The translations under genes and the position numbers were made by a program. From contig WGMH01000004.1 in NCBI GenBank assembly GCA_016125165.1, positions 186,001 through 250,000 of the forward strand: a DNA stretch of 64,000 nt, written 5' to 3'. The notes below the pieces were generated by a model, which worked only from the letters and a program-made list of their open reading frames with translations, had not been told where the DNA came from and searched no databases. Shown in pieces: positions 19,469 through 28,471 of this stretch. The stretch's first letter is position 1, and every line of letters begins with the position of its first letter. Source of the DNA: Alphaproteobacteria bacterium. Lineage in GTDB: Bacteria; Pseudomonadota; Alphaproteobacteria; Micropepsales; Micropepsaceae.

Positions 19469-19536
19469 ATCAGCGCCGGTGCGTGCGAAGAGCGGAGATG
19501 CTGCCAGAGACACCAGCGTCCAACTTGACGGTCAAC

Positions 19537-19698
19537 TTACAGCTTCGGAACTTCCACAGATATCTTGGCTTCCGGCTGACTTCCGAAATGGCCGCCATTG
19601 GCGATGAATATTCCAAGGCCAACGACCGCTACCAGTAGCCCGCCGACCAAAAAGGAAAGGAACGTGCTGGAACCACCGCCCGCGTTATCAGACTTCAT
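19537..19698 (-). CDS. 53-aa single-pass membrane protein
   Basis: Starts MKSDNAGGGSSTFLSFLVGG behind a good GAGGAGA ribosome-binding site. One transmembrane helix (FLSFLVGGLLVAVVGLGIFIANG) is followed by a short polar tail. It is preceded, 52 bases away on the same strand, by phhB. The strong RBS and typical Ser/Gly-rich head favour a real small protein. Function unknown. Confidence 0.65.
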   Translation of the reverse strand: MKSDNAGGGSSTFLSFLVGGLLVAVVGLGIFIANGGHFGSQPEAKISVEVPKL

Positions 19699-19750
19699 AA
19701 CGTCTCCTCGTGTGCATCGAGGAAACGGAAGAAGCGCGCGACGGTTCCGC

Positions 19751-20041
19751 TCAGGAACCCGCGTAGCCATCCATCGCCTTGGCCATGGCGATGTCGTTTT
19801 GCGTGATGCCACTGGCATCGTGGGTCGATAGCGTCACGTCCACCTTATTGTAGACGTTGAACCACTCCGGGTGGTGATCCATCTTCTCGGCGAGCAGGGC
19901 GACGCGCGCCATGAAACCGAAGGCCTGATTGAAGTCCTTGAAGGTGAAAACGCGACGGATGGCATCGCGCCCCTCAATGTCCTGCCATTGTGGCAATTCT
20001 TTCATGGCGGCGGCGCGGGTGGCGGGATCGAGTTTTTTCAT
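19751..20041 (-). CDS. phhB: Pterin-4a-carbinolamine dehydratase
   Basis: 96-aa protein of the PhhB/DCoH family, which dehydrates 4a-hydroxytetrahydrobiopterin made by aromatic hydroxylases. The active-site signature is intact: [24 protein letters not shown], with the two adjacent His and the downstream His. [13 protein letters not shown] is the preceding helix. I start at MKKLDPATR, the usual length; the longer ORF runs through the divergent zincin gene. No phenylalanine hydroxylase gene is in the window. Confidence 0.93.
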   Translation of the reverse strand: MKKLDPATRAAAMKELPQWQDIEGRDAIRRVFTFKDFNQAFGFMARVALLAEKMDHHPEWFNVYNKVDVTLSTHDASGITQNDIAMAKAMDGYAGS

Positions 20042-20083
20042 GGCGCTACCTATATATTTGCCGTGGACCCAGAGCAATTTCCC

Positions 20084-20467
20084 ATGCGCGCCCCATCCCT
20101 CGACGATTTCGAACGCATGGCGCGGGAGGCTTTCGCCGGCCTGCCGAAGGAATTCCGCGATCTGGCGTCCAATATCGTTTTTGTGGTCGAGGATTTCCCA
20201 AGCGAAGACGTTGTGCATGGCATGAGGCTGGAATCCGAATTCGACCTGCTCGGCCTCTTTCACGGACCCGGTCTCGCTGCGGAGGAAGGCATGGGCGTGA
20301 ACGGCATTCAGACCATGATCTTCCTCTACCGCCGCCCGATCCTCGATTATTGGGCCGAACATGACGAGCCGCTGGACGGGATCATCCGCCATGTGCTGAT
20401 CCACGAGATCGGCCATCATTTCGGCCTCTCCGATGAAGCCATGCACGCGATCGAAGACAGCGACTAG
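20084..20467 (+). CDS. Minimal zincin metallopeptidase-family protein (PF06262-like)
   Basis: 127-aa protein with the HExxH zinc motif in [15 protein letters not shown], where the third ligand is the Asp after the Gly. The N-terminus ([22 protein letters not shown]) and PILDYW box match the small 'metallopeptidase family' zincins found next to many housekeeping genes. An in-frame GTG at 20063 would add seven residues and is nearly as likely as the ATG. The stop overlaps that of convergent thpR at CTAG. Confidence 0.87.
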   Translation: MRAPSLDDFERMAREAFAGLPKEFRDLASNIVFVVEDFPSEDVVHGMRLESEFDLLGLFHGPGLAAEEGMGVNGIQTMIFLYRRPILDYWAEHDEPLDGIIRHVLIHEIGHHFGLSDEAMHAIEDSD

Positions 20468-20994
20468 GCCAGCGGATAGCTCTGCATCGGCACATAGAGG
20501 CTGCCGTTCGGTGTCAGCGTGCTTTCATAGAGCGTGAAATCGTTCACCGGGAATGGCGCGCTTTGATAGAGGCCGTGGCCGGAGAGGAATTCCATCACCT
20601 TGCCAAGCGGGGCGCCGCGCAGATAGGCGAGCGTGACATGCGGCTTGAACTTCCGCTGCTCGGCGGGAAGCCCGATGCGCTGTAGTGCGCTTTCGATCTT
20701 TCGCTGAAGGCGCAGGAGCGCATCGCTCGCCTCAACCCCCGCCCATAGCGCACTCGGATTGTTACCGCCGAAATGGCCTGTGCCTTTCAACGTCAGCGTG
20801 AGGGAAGGAGCGGATATGCCGGCAAGCGCTTCATCAATTTCGCGCGCATCCCGCCCGTCCACCTCACCAATGAACCGCAGCGTGAGGTGCATGTTCTCGC
20901 GCGGGCTCCAGCGCGCACCGGGCACGCCCGATTTCAGCATTTCAAGGCTCGTTCGCACGGCATCGGGCATGGCGATGGCCACGAACAGGCGCAT
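20464..20994 (-). CDS. thpR: RNA 2',3'-cyclic phosphodiesterase (LigT family)
   Basis: 176-aa 2H phosphoesterase. Both HxTx motifs are seen: HLTLRFIG (residues 36-43) and HVTLAYLRG (119-127), which line the cleft for 2',3'-cyclic phosphate hydrolysis in RNA ends. The start overlaps the murJ stop as TGATG. It is the last gene of the arylesterase-murJ-thpR run. The physiological role in bacteria is not settled. Confidence 0.92.
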   Translation of the reverse strand: MRLFVAIAMPDAVRTSLEMLKSGVPGARWSPRENMHLTLRFIGEVDGRDAREIDEALAGISAPSLTLTLKGTGHFGGNNPSALWAGVEASDALLRLQRKIESALQRIGLPAEQRKFKPHVTLAYLRGAPLGKVMEFLSGHGLYQSAPFPVNDFTLYESTLTPNGSLYVPMQSYPLA

Positions 20995-22526
20995 CACGCC
21001 TTGATCCCGAAGCGGCCGAGTGGCAAGCGCGCACGGAACAGCCACACCGAAGTCAGATAGAGCGCGCCCGCGCCCAGAATGGCGAGCGCCAGCGCGATCT
21101 CGTCTCGGAAATGGCCCGGATGCAGCATCACGCCGAGTCGCGCACCACCCCATGCGCCGAGGCCCGCCGCCGCGCCAGCCACAAGCACCGGAACGACCGC
21201 GCGGCGAAATGTGGATTCAATGTCTAGCAGGGCACGCCGCTGACCGATGAAGGTGAGAAGCCCCACGTTCAGCCACGCGCCCGCCGCAGTGCCGAGCGCG
21301 ATGCCTGCGACGCCGAGGTTCAATCCCCACACGAACACCACCTTTAGCGCGATGTTCACGAGGATGGCTGTGACGGTGATGCGCGCAGGTGTGGCGGTGT
21401 CATGCCGCGCATAGAAGGTGGAGGCGACAATTCGTACCAGCGCAAAGGCGGGGAGCCCCACGCCATAGGCCGCCAACGCCACCGCCGACAACGCCGCCGC
21501 GCTGTTGTCGAACGCACCATGCGCGAAGATTGCGCGCATGATGATATCGGGCACGGCGAGAAAGGCTGCCGCAAAAGGCAATGTGAGCAGCAACGAAAGT
21601 GCGGCGGCGTTGTTCTGTGCCTTGTCAGACCCGGCGCGGTCGCCTTTCGCAAGCCTGTTGGACATTTCCGGCAGCAGCACCGTACCGAGCGCGATGCCGA
21701 GCACGCCCAGCGGAAGCTGATTGATGCGGTCGGCATAGTAGAGCGCCGTCCGGCTGCCGGTGGGCAGAAGGCTGGCGATGATCGTGTCGATGAAGGGTGC
21801 CACCACAACGCTCGCCGCGCCGACGGTCACCGCGCCATAGGCGATGAAGAACTCCTTCACCTCGGCGGTCCAGCGCGGCCAGCCGATGCGCAAGGTGAGC
21901 CCGTCGCGCTTGCCCGCCCACAGGATGAAAAAGAGCTGCGTCACACCGCCCAGAAGAACGCCCCACGCCGCCGCTTCGGCCGCATTCGGAAACCAGTGCC
22001 AGGCTATCAACGTGGCAATCATGGAAAGATTGAGCAAGTTCGACCACGCGGCCGCCGCCCAGAATTTCTCGATGGCGTTCAGCATCGCCGAAAGCTGCAC
22101 GGCGACGACCGTGAGAATGAGATAGGGAAAGGTGATGCGCGCAAGATTGACAGTCATTTCGAACTGACCGTCTTTCCCCGCAAAGCCCGGCGCAATCAGA
22201 TGGATGACAAGCGGCATCCCAACAAAGGCGAGTACAAGGATCACAAGCTGGGCCGCCATCTGCCAAGAGAAGATGCGATCGGCGAACACTGCCGCCGCGT
22301 GATGCTCGCCACGCGCACGCAAAGCGGCATAGCGCGGCAGGAAGGCGGGGTTGATCGTACCCTCGCCAAAGATCGCGCGGAAATAATTGGGGAACATGAA
22401 GGCGACGATGAAGGCATCCGACATCAGTCCCTTGCCGAGGATCCATGCCATCAGCACGTCACGCACGAAGCCGGTGATGCGCGAGAGCAACGTGAATCCG
22501 CCAACGGAAAGGAGCCGTTTGAACAT
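20994..22526 (-). CDS. murJ: Lipid II flippase MurJ
   Basis: 510-aa MOP-superfamily protein with about 14 transmembrane helices. The N-terminal signature GGFTLLSRITGFVRDVLMAWILGKG holds the conserved Arg of the central cavity, and SDAFIVAFMFPNYFRAIFGEGTINPAFLP follows as in MurJ. It flips the peptidoglycan precursor lipid II to the periplasmic side. The start follows the arylesterase stop directly, and the stop overlaps the thpR start, so translation is likely coupled across all three. Confidence 0.95.
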   Translation of the reverse strand: MFKRLLSVGGFTLLSRITGFVRDVLMAWILGKGLMSDAFIVAFMFPNYFRAIFGEGTINPAFLPRYAALRARGEHHAAAVFADRIFSWQMAAQLVILVLAFVGMPLVIHLIAPGFAGKDGQFEMTVNLARITFPYLILTVVAVQLSAMLNAIEKFWAAAAWSNLLNLSMIATLIAWHWFPNAAEAAAWGVLLGGVTQLFFILWAGKRDGLTLRIGWPRWTAEVKEFFIAYGAVTVGAASVVVAPFIDTIIASLLPTGSRTALYYADRINQLPLGVLGIALGTVLLPEMSNRLAKGDRAGSDKAQNNAAALSLLLTLPFAAAFLAVPDIIMRAIFAHGAFDNSAAALSAVALAAYGVGLPAFALVRIVASTFYARHDTATPARITVTAILVNIALKVVFVWGLNLGVAGIALGTAAGAWLNVGLLTFIGQRRALLDIESTFRRAVVPVLVAGAAAGLGAWGGARLGVMLHPGHFRDEIALALAILGAGALYLTSVWLFRARLPLGRFGIKA

Positions 22527-23171
22527 CTAGGGCGTCTTCTTTGGAACACGCGCGACAAGTTTTTCGGCGTAGGGCAGGAGCTTTCCCACGACGATCTTCA
22601 CGCCTTGCGGATTGGGATGAATCCCATCGGCCTGATTGAGCTTCGGGTTCATTGCCACGCCATCGAGCGTGAAAGGATAAAGCAGCGCGCCATATGTCTT
22701 CGCAAGGTCCGGGTATATGGGGTCGAAAGCCTTCGCATAGTCCGGTCCCAGATTGCGCGGCGCCATCATGCCCAGGAGCAGGACCGGAATCTTCGCCGCT
22801 TTCAGTTTCTCAAGAATTGCCGTGAGGTTCTTGCGTGTGACGGCGGGCGGAATGCCCCGCAGCGCATCGTTGGAGCCAAGCTCGATGATCGCGGCGTTCG
22901 GGTGATCTGCCAGCGACCAGTCCAGCCGCGAAAGCCCGCTCGCGGAGGTGTCGCCCGATACGCCAGCATTGATGACGCTGACAGCAATGCCCTTTTTCTT
23001 GAGGGCCGCCTCCAGCACCACGGGAATCTCCGTACCCGGCGGCAATCCATAGCCCTGCGTCAGACTGGTGCCGAGCATCAGGATTTTCACCGGCGCGGCG
23101 AACGCAGGGGCCGAAGCCAGCAAAAGGCCAAAGGCCACAAGGAAGATGCGCTTGAATTGGCGGCCAATCAT
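22527..23171 (-). CDS. TesA-like secreted arylesterase / SGNH hydrolase
   Basis: 214-aa protein with a signal peptide (FKRIFLVAFGLLLASAPAFA). The SGNH blocks are present: block I as ILMLGTSLTQGYGL (GTSL instead of GDSL; the nucleophile Ser is kept), block II Gly in NAGVSGDT, block III GSND (ELGSNDALRG) and block V DGIHPNPQG with the Asp and His. It acts on esters or lysophospholipids in the periplasm. It is divergent from the ABC ATPase gene, matching the common tesA/ybbA/ybbP arrangement. Confidence 0.9.
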   Translation of the reverse strand: MIGRQFKRIFLVAFGLLLASAPAFAAPVKILMLGTSLTQGYGLPPGTEIPVVLEAALKKKGIAVSVINAGVSGDTSASGLSRLDWSLADHPNAAIIELGSNDALRGIPPAVTRKNLTAILEKLKAAKIPVLLLGMMAPRNLGPDYAKAFDPIYPDLAKTYGALLYPFTLDGVAMNPKLNQADGIHPNPQGVKIVVGKLLPYAEKLVARVPKKTP

Positions 23172-23214
23172 GCCATATCGCCTAGGGAGTCGCTCATGCG
23201 GCCAAGCTCCAAGC

Positions 23215-23946
23215 ATGAGGCGACCCGTGAATCAAGAAACGCCCGCATCTGCCGCTCAACTGGCTGCCGTCCAACTGGACGACGTTCGCCTCACGCTGGC
23301 AAGCGCCGCCGGGCCGGTAAACATTCTGGGCGGCGTGTCGCTTGCGGTGCCCGCGGGACAGACCATCGCCCTGCTCGGCCCCTCGGGCTCCGGCAAATCC
23401 TCGCTCCTGATGGTGGCCGCAGGTCTCGAAGCGCCCACATCCGGCCGGGTGTTCGTGGCGGGCACCGAGCTGACCCATCTGGGGGAAGATGCTCTCGCCC
23501 GCTTCCGGCGTGGCAATGTGGGCATCGTGTTCCAGTCGTTCCACCTCATTCCCACCATGACGGCGCTCGAAAACGTCGCGGTGCCGCTCGAGCTTTCTGG
23601 AGCGCCCGATGCCTTCGATCGCGCACGCGCGGAGCTCGAAGCCGTCGGTCTTGGCAAGCGGGTTGAACACTATCCCGGCCAGCTTTCCGGCGGTGAACAG
23701 CAGCGCGTGGCGCTCGCCCGTGCGCTCGCGCCGCGGCCCAAGGTGCTGTTCGCGGACGAGCCGACCGGCAATCTCGACGGGCATACGGGCCAGGACGTTT
23801 CCGATCTTCTGTTCGCGCTTCACGCCCGCACCAACACCACGCTGTTTCTCGTCACGCATGAGGAAGCATTGGCCCGCCGTTGCGAGCGCATCGTGCGCCT
23901 GAAGGATGGCGCTATCGTGGCCGACGAGCGCGTGGTGGCGGCGTGA
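23215..23946 (+). CDS. ABC transporter ATP-binding protein (YbbA/LolD-like)
   Basis: 243-aa MacB-type ATPase. Walker [11 protein letters not shown]-loop [18 protein letters not shown], signature [15 protein letters not shown], Walker [12 protein letters not shown] and H-loop FLVTHE are all intact. It couples to the next gene by a GTGA overlap. In E. coli ybbA lies beside tesA exactly as here. Such systems extract or rearrange lipids or lipoproteins instead of moving solutes. Confidence 0.92.
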   Translation: MRRPVNQETPASAAQLAAVQLDDVRLTLASAAGPVNILGGVSLAVPAGQTIALLGPSGSGKSSLLMVAAGLEAPTSGRVFVAGTELTHLGEDALARFRRGNVGIVFQSFHLIPTMTALENVAVPLELSGAPDAFDRARAELEAVGLGKRVEHYPGQLSGGEQQRVALARALAPRPKVLFADEPTGNLDGHTGQDVSDLLFALHARTNTTLFLVTHEEALARRCERIVRLKDGAIVADERVVAA

Positions 23947-26471
23947 CCAATCTGGCACTCGCCTCCAGCTGGGCATTGCGCGAGCTGCGCAGCGGCTTTT
24001 CCGGATTTCGCATCTTCTTCGCCTGCCTTGTGCTCGGCGTGGCTGCCATTGCGGGCGTGGGATCGCTTTCCGATGCGTTTCTGACCGGGCTGCGCGAGCA
24101 GGGCCGCGTGCTTCTGAGCGGTGACGCGGAAGTGCGGCTTGTGCATCGCGAGGCGAACCCGCAAGAGCGCGCGTTCCTCGAAAGCCAAGGCGCGATTTCG
24201 GAAGCCGCGTTCCTGCGCGGCATGGCTTACGCGATAAAGAACGGCACAGAAGACGAACGGCAACTGATCGAACTCAAGGCCGTCGATAATGCCTACCCGC
24301 TCTATGGCAAGCTGGAATTGACACCGGCGGTCGATACCGCGTCCGCGCTTTCGTGCAGCGGCACCATCTGCGGCGCAGTGGCGGAGCAAACATTCCTCGA
24401 CCGCGTGAACGTTGCGGTCGGCGGCACCATCCGCATCGGTACACAGGATTTCGTGGTGCGCGCGGTGGTGGACAAGGAGCCGGATCGCATCTCCGGCGGA
24501 TTCAGCCTTGGCCCGCATGTGATGGTTTCCAAGGAAGGCTTGAAACGCACCGGGCTCGTCACCGTCGGCAGCCTCATCAACTACGCCTACCGCATCAAAT
24601 CGCCATCGCTCGATGGCGATGCGTTCAAGGCCAAGGCGAACAAACGCTTTCCCGATGGCGGATGGGAAATCCGCGATCACACGCGCGCGGCACCCGGCAT
24701 CCGCCGCTTCGTGGAACAGGTGACGATGTTCCTGACACTCGTGGGCCTCACCGCACTCGCGGTAGGCGGCGTCGGCGCGGGACAGGCAATCACGGCGTTC
24801 CTCGACAGGAAGCGCAGCGAGATCGCCGTGCTGAAATCGCTCGGCGCGGATGGTGGCTTGGTGTTCCTCGTTTTCTTTTTCGAAGTGATGGCGATTGCAC
24901 TTGTGGCAGTTGTCGTAGGCCTCATCCTTGGAGCGATGATCCCCTACACGGTCGGCGCGCTTTACGGCACGGAGATTCCCGCGCCCGCGCATTATGCGGT
25001 CTATGTCCAGCCGCTGGTGCTGGCGGCGGTGTTCGGGTTGCTCTCGGCGGCGGCATTCTCCATTCCGCCCCTGGCGCGCGCGCGCGAAATCGCACCGGCC
25101 AGCCTCTTTCGCGATCTCATCGTGCGGGCGCGCGGTCATGGTCGCCTGCCCTACCTCATCGCGGCAGCGCTGTGTAGCGTGGTGGTCATTGCGCTCACCG
25201 TTGCTGTTTCGCCATCGCCAGATTTCGCGGGCTATTTCCTTGCCGGTGCGGTTGCCATTCTCGCATTGTTGCGCGGTATCGCGGCGGGATTGCGTATGCT
25301 CTTGAAACGCCTGCCGCGCCCGCGCCGCCCGGATGTGCGCATGGCGCTCGCCAATCTCACACGGCCCGGTTCGGCGACCGGCGGCGTTGTCACCGCGCTT
25401 GGTCTGGGCCTCACGCTGTTGGCCACCGTGTCACTGCTCGACAGCACCATTGGTGCGCAGATCAAGGATCGCCTGCCCGGCAGCGCACCGAGCTTCTTCT
25501 TCGTCGATATCCAGCCCGATGAAGTCGCAGCCTTCGACACCGCGATCAAAACCGCACCATCGGCGGCAGACTACAAACGCACGCCGATGATCCGTGGCCG
25601 CATCGTCAAGCTGAACGGTACACCGGTGCGCGAAGCGAAGATCGCCCCCGATGCGCGCTGGGCGGTGAATGGCGATCGCGGCATCACCTATGCAAGCACG
25701 CCACCCGAAGGCACCACCATCGTGGAAGGCAAATGGTGGGACAAAGATTACCATGGCGAAACCCTGATCTCGTTCGACAAGGCACTCGCTGAAGGCATGG
25801 GGCTGAAACTCGGCGACACCATGACCCTGAACGTCCTCGGCCGCGAGATGACCGGGCGCATCGCGAGCTTGCGAAAGGTGGATTTCACCACAGGCGGGCA
25901 GAATTTCCTTTTGGTGCTTTCGCCCGGCCTGATCGACAAGGCCCCGCACTCTTTCCTTGCCACGGTGCGCGTGAACGCTGCCGATGAGCCCAAGCTCTAC
26001 CGCACCATCACCGACAAATTTCCGAACATCTCCAGCATCCGCGTGAAGGATGCGATTTCGGAAGTGAACGGCCTCTTGCAGCAGCTGGGCGATGGGGTGC
26101 GCGCGGCGAGCCTTGTGACCATTCTCGCCGGATTGCTGGTGCTGGCGGGCGCAATCGCGGCAGGTCAGCGCGCGCGGCTCTACGATTCCACGATTCTGAA
26201 AGTTCTGGGCGCGACTCGTGCGCGGATCGCAGGCATCTATGCGATGGAATACGGGTTTCTGGGCCTCATCACCGGCTTGATCGCGCTCGGCGCGGGCACG
26301 CTCGCCGCGTCGCTGGTCGCGGAGAACGTGCTGAACGTCGCGTTTGTGTTTGACCTGAAAGCTGCCCTCATCACTGTGTTCGCTGGCGCCGCCGCCACGC
26401 TCGGCTTCGGGCTGATGGCCGCATGGTCCGCGCTCTCCGCCAAGCCGACGAGTCAGCTACGCAATCCTTAG
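23943..26471 (+). CDS. FtsX/MacB-type ABC permease (YbbP-like)
   Basis: 842 aa from a GTG start inside the ATPase stop. The organisation is that of YbbP: an N-terminal TM (FRIFFACLVLGVAAIAGVGS), a large periplasmic domain (about 50-260), a first FtsX TM block (VTMFLTLVGLTALAVGGVG onward), a middle pair of helices, a second periplasmic domain with EGKWW, and a final three-TM block (AASLVTILAGLLVLAGAIAAGQ...). The gene pair is likely a mechanotransmitter for envelope lipids. Its stop overlaps the convergent GNAT gene. Confidence 0.92.
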   Translation: MTNLALASSWALRELRSGFSGFRIFFACLVLGVAAIAGVGSLSDAFLTGLREQGRVLLSGDAEVRLVHREANPQERAFLESQGAISEAAFLRGMAYAIKNGTEDERQLIELKAVDNAYPLYGKLELTPAVDTASALSCSGTICGAVAEQTFLDRVNVAVGGTIRIGTQDFVVRAVVDKEPDRISGGFSLGPHVMVSKEGLKRTGLVTVGSLINYAYRIKSPSLDGDAFKAKANKRFPDGGWEIRDHTRAAPGIRRFVEQVTMFLTLVGLTALAVGGVGAGQAITAFLDRKRSEIAVLKSLGADGGLVFLVFFFEVMAIALVAVVVGLILGAMIPYTVGALYGTEIPAPAHYAVYVQPLVLAAVFGLLSAAAFSIPPLARAREIAPASLFRDLIVRARGHGRLPYLIAAALCSVVVIALTVAVSPSPDFAGYFLAGAVAILALLRGIAAGLRMLLKRLPRPRRPDVRMALANLTRPGSATGGVVTALGLGLTLLATVSLLDSTIGAQIKDRLPGSAPSFFFVDIQPDEVAAFDTAIKTAPSAADYKRTPMIRGRIVKLNGTPVREAKIAPDARWAVNGDRGITYASTPPEGTTIVEGKWWDKDYHGETLISFDKALAEGMGLKLGDTMTLNVLGREMTGRIASLRKVDFTTGGQNFLLVLSPGLIDKAPHSFLATVRVNAADEPKLYRTITDKFPNISSIRVKDAISEVNGLLQQLGDGVRAASLVTILAGLLVLAGAIAAGQRARLYDSTILKVLGATRARIAGIYAMEYGFLGLITGLIALGAGTLAASLVAENVLNVAFVFDLKAALITVFAGAAATLGFGLMAAWSALSAKPTSQLRNP

Positions 26472-26980
26472 CCGAACGCCCTCGCGTGCCGCACTTTCCA
26501 CGGCCCGCCCGCAAGCGCGCCGGGACGAAGTTCGTGCGCCTGGAAGTGCGGGCCGGAATAGGGGCTCTCAAGTTCCCGCGCCAATTCCTGCGAATAGCCG
26601 AAGCGGCTGTAATATCCCGGATCACCGAGAACCGCGATCGCCGCAACTCCGCGCGCGGCGCACAGCCGGTGCCCCTCGCGAATGAGTGCGCCGCCGATGC
26701 CGCGCTTTTGCAATCCGATACGCGCGGTCACAGGCGCAAGCGCCGCTAGCGCACGGCCAGTGGGTTCCACGGACAGCCGGCTGAACATCACATGGCCCAC
26801 CACCCGACCGTCCTCCAGTGCCAAAAGCTCCGCCACCACATCGCCATCGCGCCGGAACGCCGCAATCAGTGCCGCCTCGCCGTCCCCGCTGCCATAGCGC
26901 GCGGCGAAGGCTTCGCGTACCATCGCGGCAATGGCGTCTGCGTGCGCTGCACAATCCTCGGTCAAAGTCAGCCCGGACAT
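26468..26980 (-). CDS. GNAT N-acetyltransferase (YhbS-like)
   Basis: 170-aa acetyltransferase. The core reads AALAPVTARIGLQKRGIGGALIREGHRLC (acetyl-CoA loop QKRGIGGAL), followed by VAAIAVLGDPGYYSRFGYS, the hallmark of the YhbS subgroup. It probably acetylates a small molecule or peptide. The gene diverges from the BI-1 gene; the 134-bp gap carries the promoter of the latter. Confidence 0.88.
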   Translation of the reverse strand: MSGLTLTEDCAAHADAIAAMVREAFAARYGSGDGEAALIAAFRRDGDVVAELLALEDGRVVGHVMFSRLSVEPTGRALAALAPVTARIGLQKRGIGGALIREGHRLCAARGVAAIAVLGDPGYYSRFGYSQELARELESPYSGPHFQAHELRPGALAGGPWKVRHARAFG

Positions 26981-27045
26981 TGTAAATCCTTTATGATTCG
27001 GACCGATTTTCGCCGCCGGGCGTCCGAAATCCGGTCCTGCCAGCC

Positions 27046-27074
27046 TTGAACCTCGCCGCCCGGCACACGATATT
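27046..27074 (+). promoter_or_regulatory. Promoter of the BI-1 gene
   Basis: TTGAAC (27046-27051), 17 bases, GATATT (27069-27074), a good match to a housekeeping sigma-70-type promoter. The predicted start at about 27081 gives a short leader holding one hairpin and a strong RBS. Confidence 0.6.
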
Positions 27075-27080
27075 ACGGAA

Positions 27081-27112
27081 GTCCCGGATGTGCTCCGGGT
27101 AAAGGAGATTAC
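27081..27112 (+). promoter_or_regulatory. Leader hairpin before the BI-1 gene, candidate ybhL RNA element
   Basis: CCCGGA (27083-27088), loop TGTGC, TCCGGG (27094-27099), followed at once by TAAAGGAG, the ribosome-binding site. An RNA motif named ybhL was described in front of BI-1 (YbhL) genes of Alphaproteobacteria, and the gene, position and hairpin-RBS layout fit. I have not compared it with the covariance model. Confidence 0.45.
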
Positions 27113-27114
27113 GA

Positions 27115-27849
27115 ATGGCTGACTACGACAATCGCGTGTTGCGCGGCACTGCCGTTGCCGACACCTACGACGCCGGCCTGCGCGCTTACATGTTGAGCGT
27201 TTACAACTACATGACCATGGCCTTGGTGCTGACAGGCGTCAGCGCGTGGGTGGTGGCAAATGTGGAGCCGGTTCAGGCGCTGTTCTTCGAATACACCGCG
27301 AAGGGCTATGGCCTCTCCGGCCTTGGTTGGATCGCGCTTCTGGCGCCGATCGGGCTGGTGCTGCTGCTGTCCTTCCGCATCCAGAAGATGAGCGTAGGCA
27401 CCGCTCAGGCCGTGTTCTGGGGCTATGCTGCCCTGATGGGCGTTTCGCTGGCCCCGATCCTTCTGCTCTACACGGGTGCGAGCGTCGCCAAGGTGTTCTT
27501 CATCACCGCCGGCACGTTCGGCGCGATGAGCCTTTGGGGTTACACCACGCAGCGTGACCTGACCGGTTTCGGCTCGTTCCTGTTCATGGGTTTGATCGGC
27601 ATCATCCTCGCCTCGGTGGTGAATATGTTCATCGGCTCCTCGCAGATGGACCTCATCATCTCGGTTCTGGGCGTGCTGATCTTCACGGGCCTCACCGCCT
27701 ATGACACACAGAAGATCAAGGAGTTCTATTCGGCGAGCGCTGATGGAACGATGCTTGCGCGCGGTGCCATCATGGGCGCCCTCAAGCTCTACCTCGACTT
27801 CATCAACCTGTTCATCATGCTGATGCGCCTTCTGGGCGATCGCCGCTGA
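27115..27849 (+). CDS. Bax inhibitor-1 / YccA / YbhL family membrane protein
   Basis: 244-aa inner-membrane protein with seven hydrophobic helices. The family pattern includes the N-terminal DAGLRAYMLSVYNYMTMAL, the GLTAYDTQKIKEFY motif near the sixth helix and the C-terminal LYLDFINLFIMLMRLLG. BI-1 proteins are proton- or calcium-leak channels or FtsH partners. It has its own promoter and a strong terminator, so it is a single-gene unit. Confidence 0.94.
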   Translation: MADYDNRVLRGTAVADTYDAGLRAYMLSVYNYMTMALVLTGVSAWVVANVEPVQALFFEYTAKGYGLSGLGWIALLAPIGLVLLLSFRIQKMSVGTAQAVFWGYAALMGVSLAPILLLYTGASVAKVFFITAGTFGAMSLWGYTTQRDLTGFGSFLFMGLIGIILASVVNMFIGSSQMDLIISVLGVLIFTGLTAYDTQKIKEFYSASADGTMLARGAIMGALKLYLDFINLFIMLMRLLGDRR

Positions 27850-27866
27850 TAACAGCCAGTGCTACG

Positions 27867-27903
27867 AAGGGCCCCGGTGGAAACACCGGGGCCCTTTGCT
27901 TTT
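27867..27903 (+). terminator. Intrinsic terminator of the BI-1 gene
   Basis: AAGGGCCCCGGTG (27867-27879), loop GAAA, CACCGGGGCCCTT (27884-27896), then TGCTTTT. A 13-bp perfect stem capped by a stable tetraloop makes this one of the clearest terminators in the window. The next gene starts only about 11 bases after the T-run. Confidence 0.92.
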
Positions 27904-27913
27904 GAGGGACATC

Positions 27914-28471
27914 ATGCCGATCGACACCATCGATCCCAACCCGGTCGAGCTTCATCCCCATTCGCCGCATTGGGCCGATATGGCGGTGGAGGAATCCGCG
28001 CGTCTGAAAGCAGCGCTGGGCGTTCTGCTCGTGACCGTGCATCACATCGGCTCGACGTCGATTCCCGAAATTCTCGCCAAGCCCATCATCGATCTCATTC
28101 CCATCGTGCGCTCTATCGAGGCGCTGGATGACAAGGAAGACGCCGTTCGCGCCCTTGGCTACAAATGGTTCGGAGAATTCGGCCTTCCGGGGCGGCGCTA
28201 TTGCTACCGCGTCGATCCGGTGTCGAAGAAGCGACTGTTCCAGCTTCACTGCTATCAGGAAGACAACGGCGCGGTGACACGACACCTCGCCTTTCGCGAC
28301 TATCTGCGCGCGCACCCGCGGTTGGCGAAAGAATACGAAGCCGAGTAGTTACGCGCCGCCGCGGCACAGCCTGACGACACCAACGCCTACAACGACGAGA
28401 AGGATGGCTGGATCAAGCGGATCGAGAAGGACGCGCTGGCATGGTGGGCTAATCGTCCGCCAGCGCCTTGA
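27914..28471 (+). pseudogene. GrpB-family nucleotidyltransferase-like gene broken by one amber codon
   Basis: The first 144 codons give the GrpB/DUF177-like fold: HIGSTSIPEILAKPIIDLIPIV with the GST and D-x-D-like residues of a nucleotidyltransferase, and the downstream YCYRVDP...LFQLHCYQEDNGAVTRHLAFRDYLRAHPRLAKEYEAE. There a TAG (28346-28348) interrupts the frame. The same frame then continues for 40 codons with LRAAAAQPDDTNAYNDEKDGWIKR and ends KDALAWWANRPPAP before TGA, exactly the C-terminal helix expected of GrpB. The simplest reading is one AAG to TAG change, leaving a truncated 144-aa product or an amber read-through. Confidence 0.75.

Noticed and set aside
21402..23666. 754-codon plus-strand frame across murJ and the arylesterase
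   Set aside because: Antisense shadow of two clear genes; composition full of Arg, Glu and His; no RBS; it would also run into the YbbA-like gene in another frame.
26997..27037. Imperfect inverted repeat GGACCGATTTTC / GAAATCCGGTCC in the GNAT-BI-1 gap
   Set aside because: It lies upstream of the BI-1 promoter and partly in the GNAT leader, has mismatches and a large loop, and nothing else supports a function.
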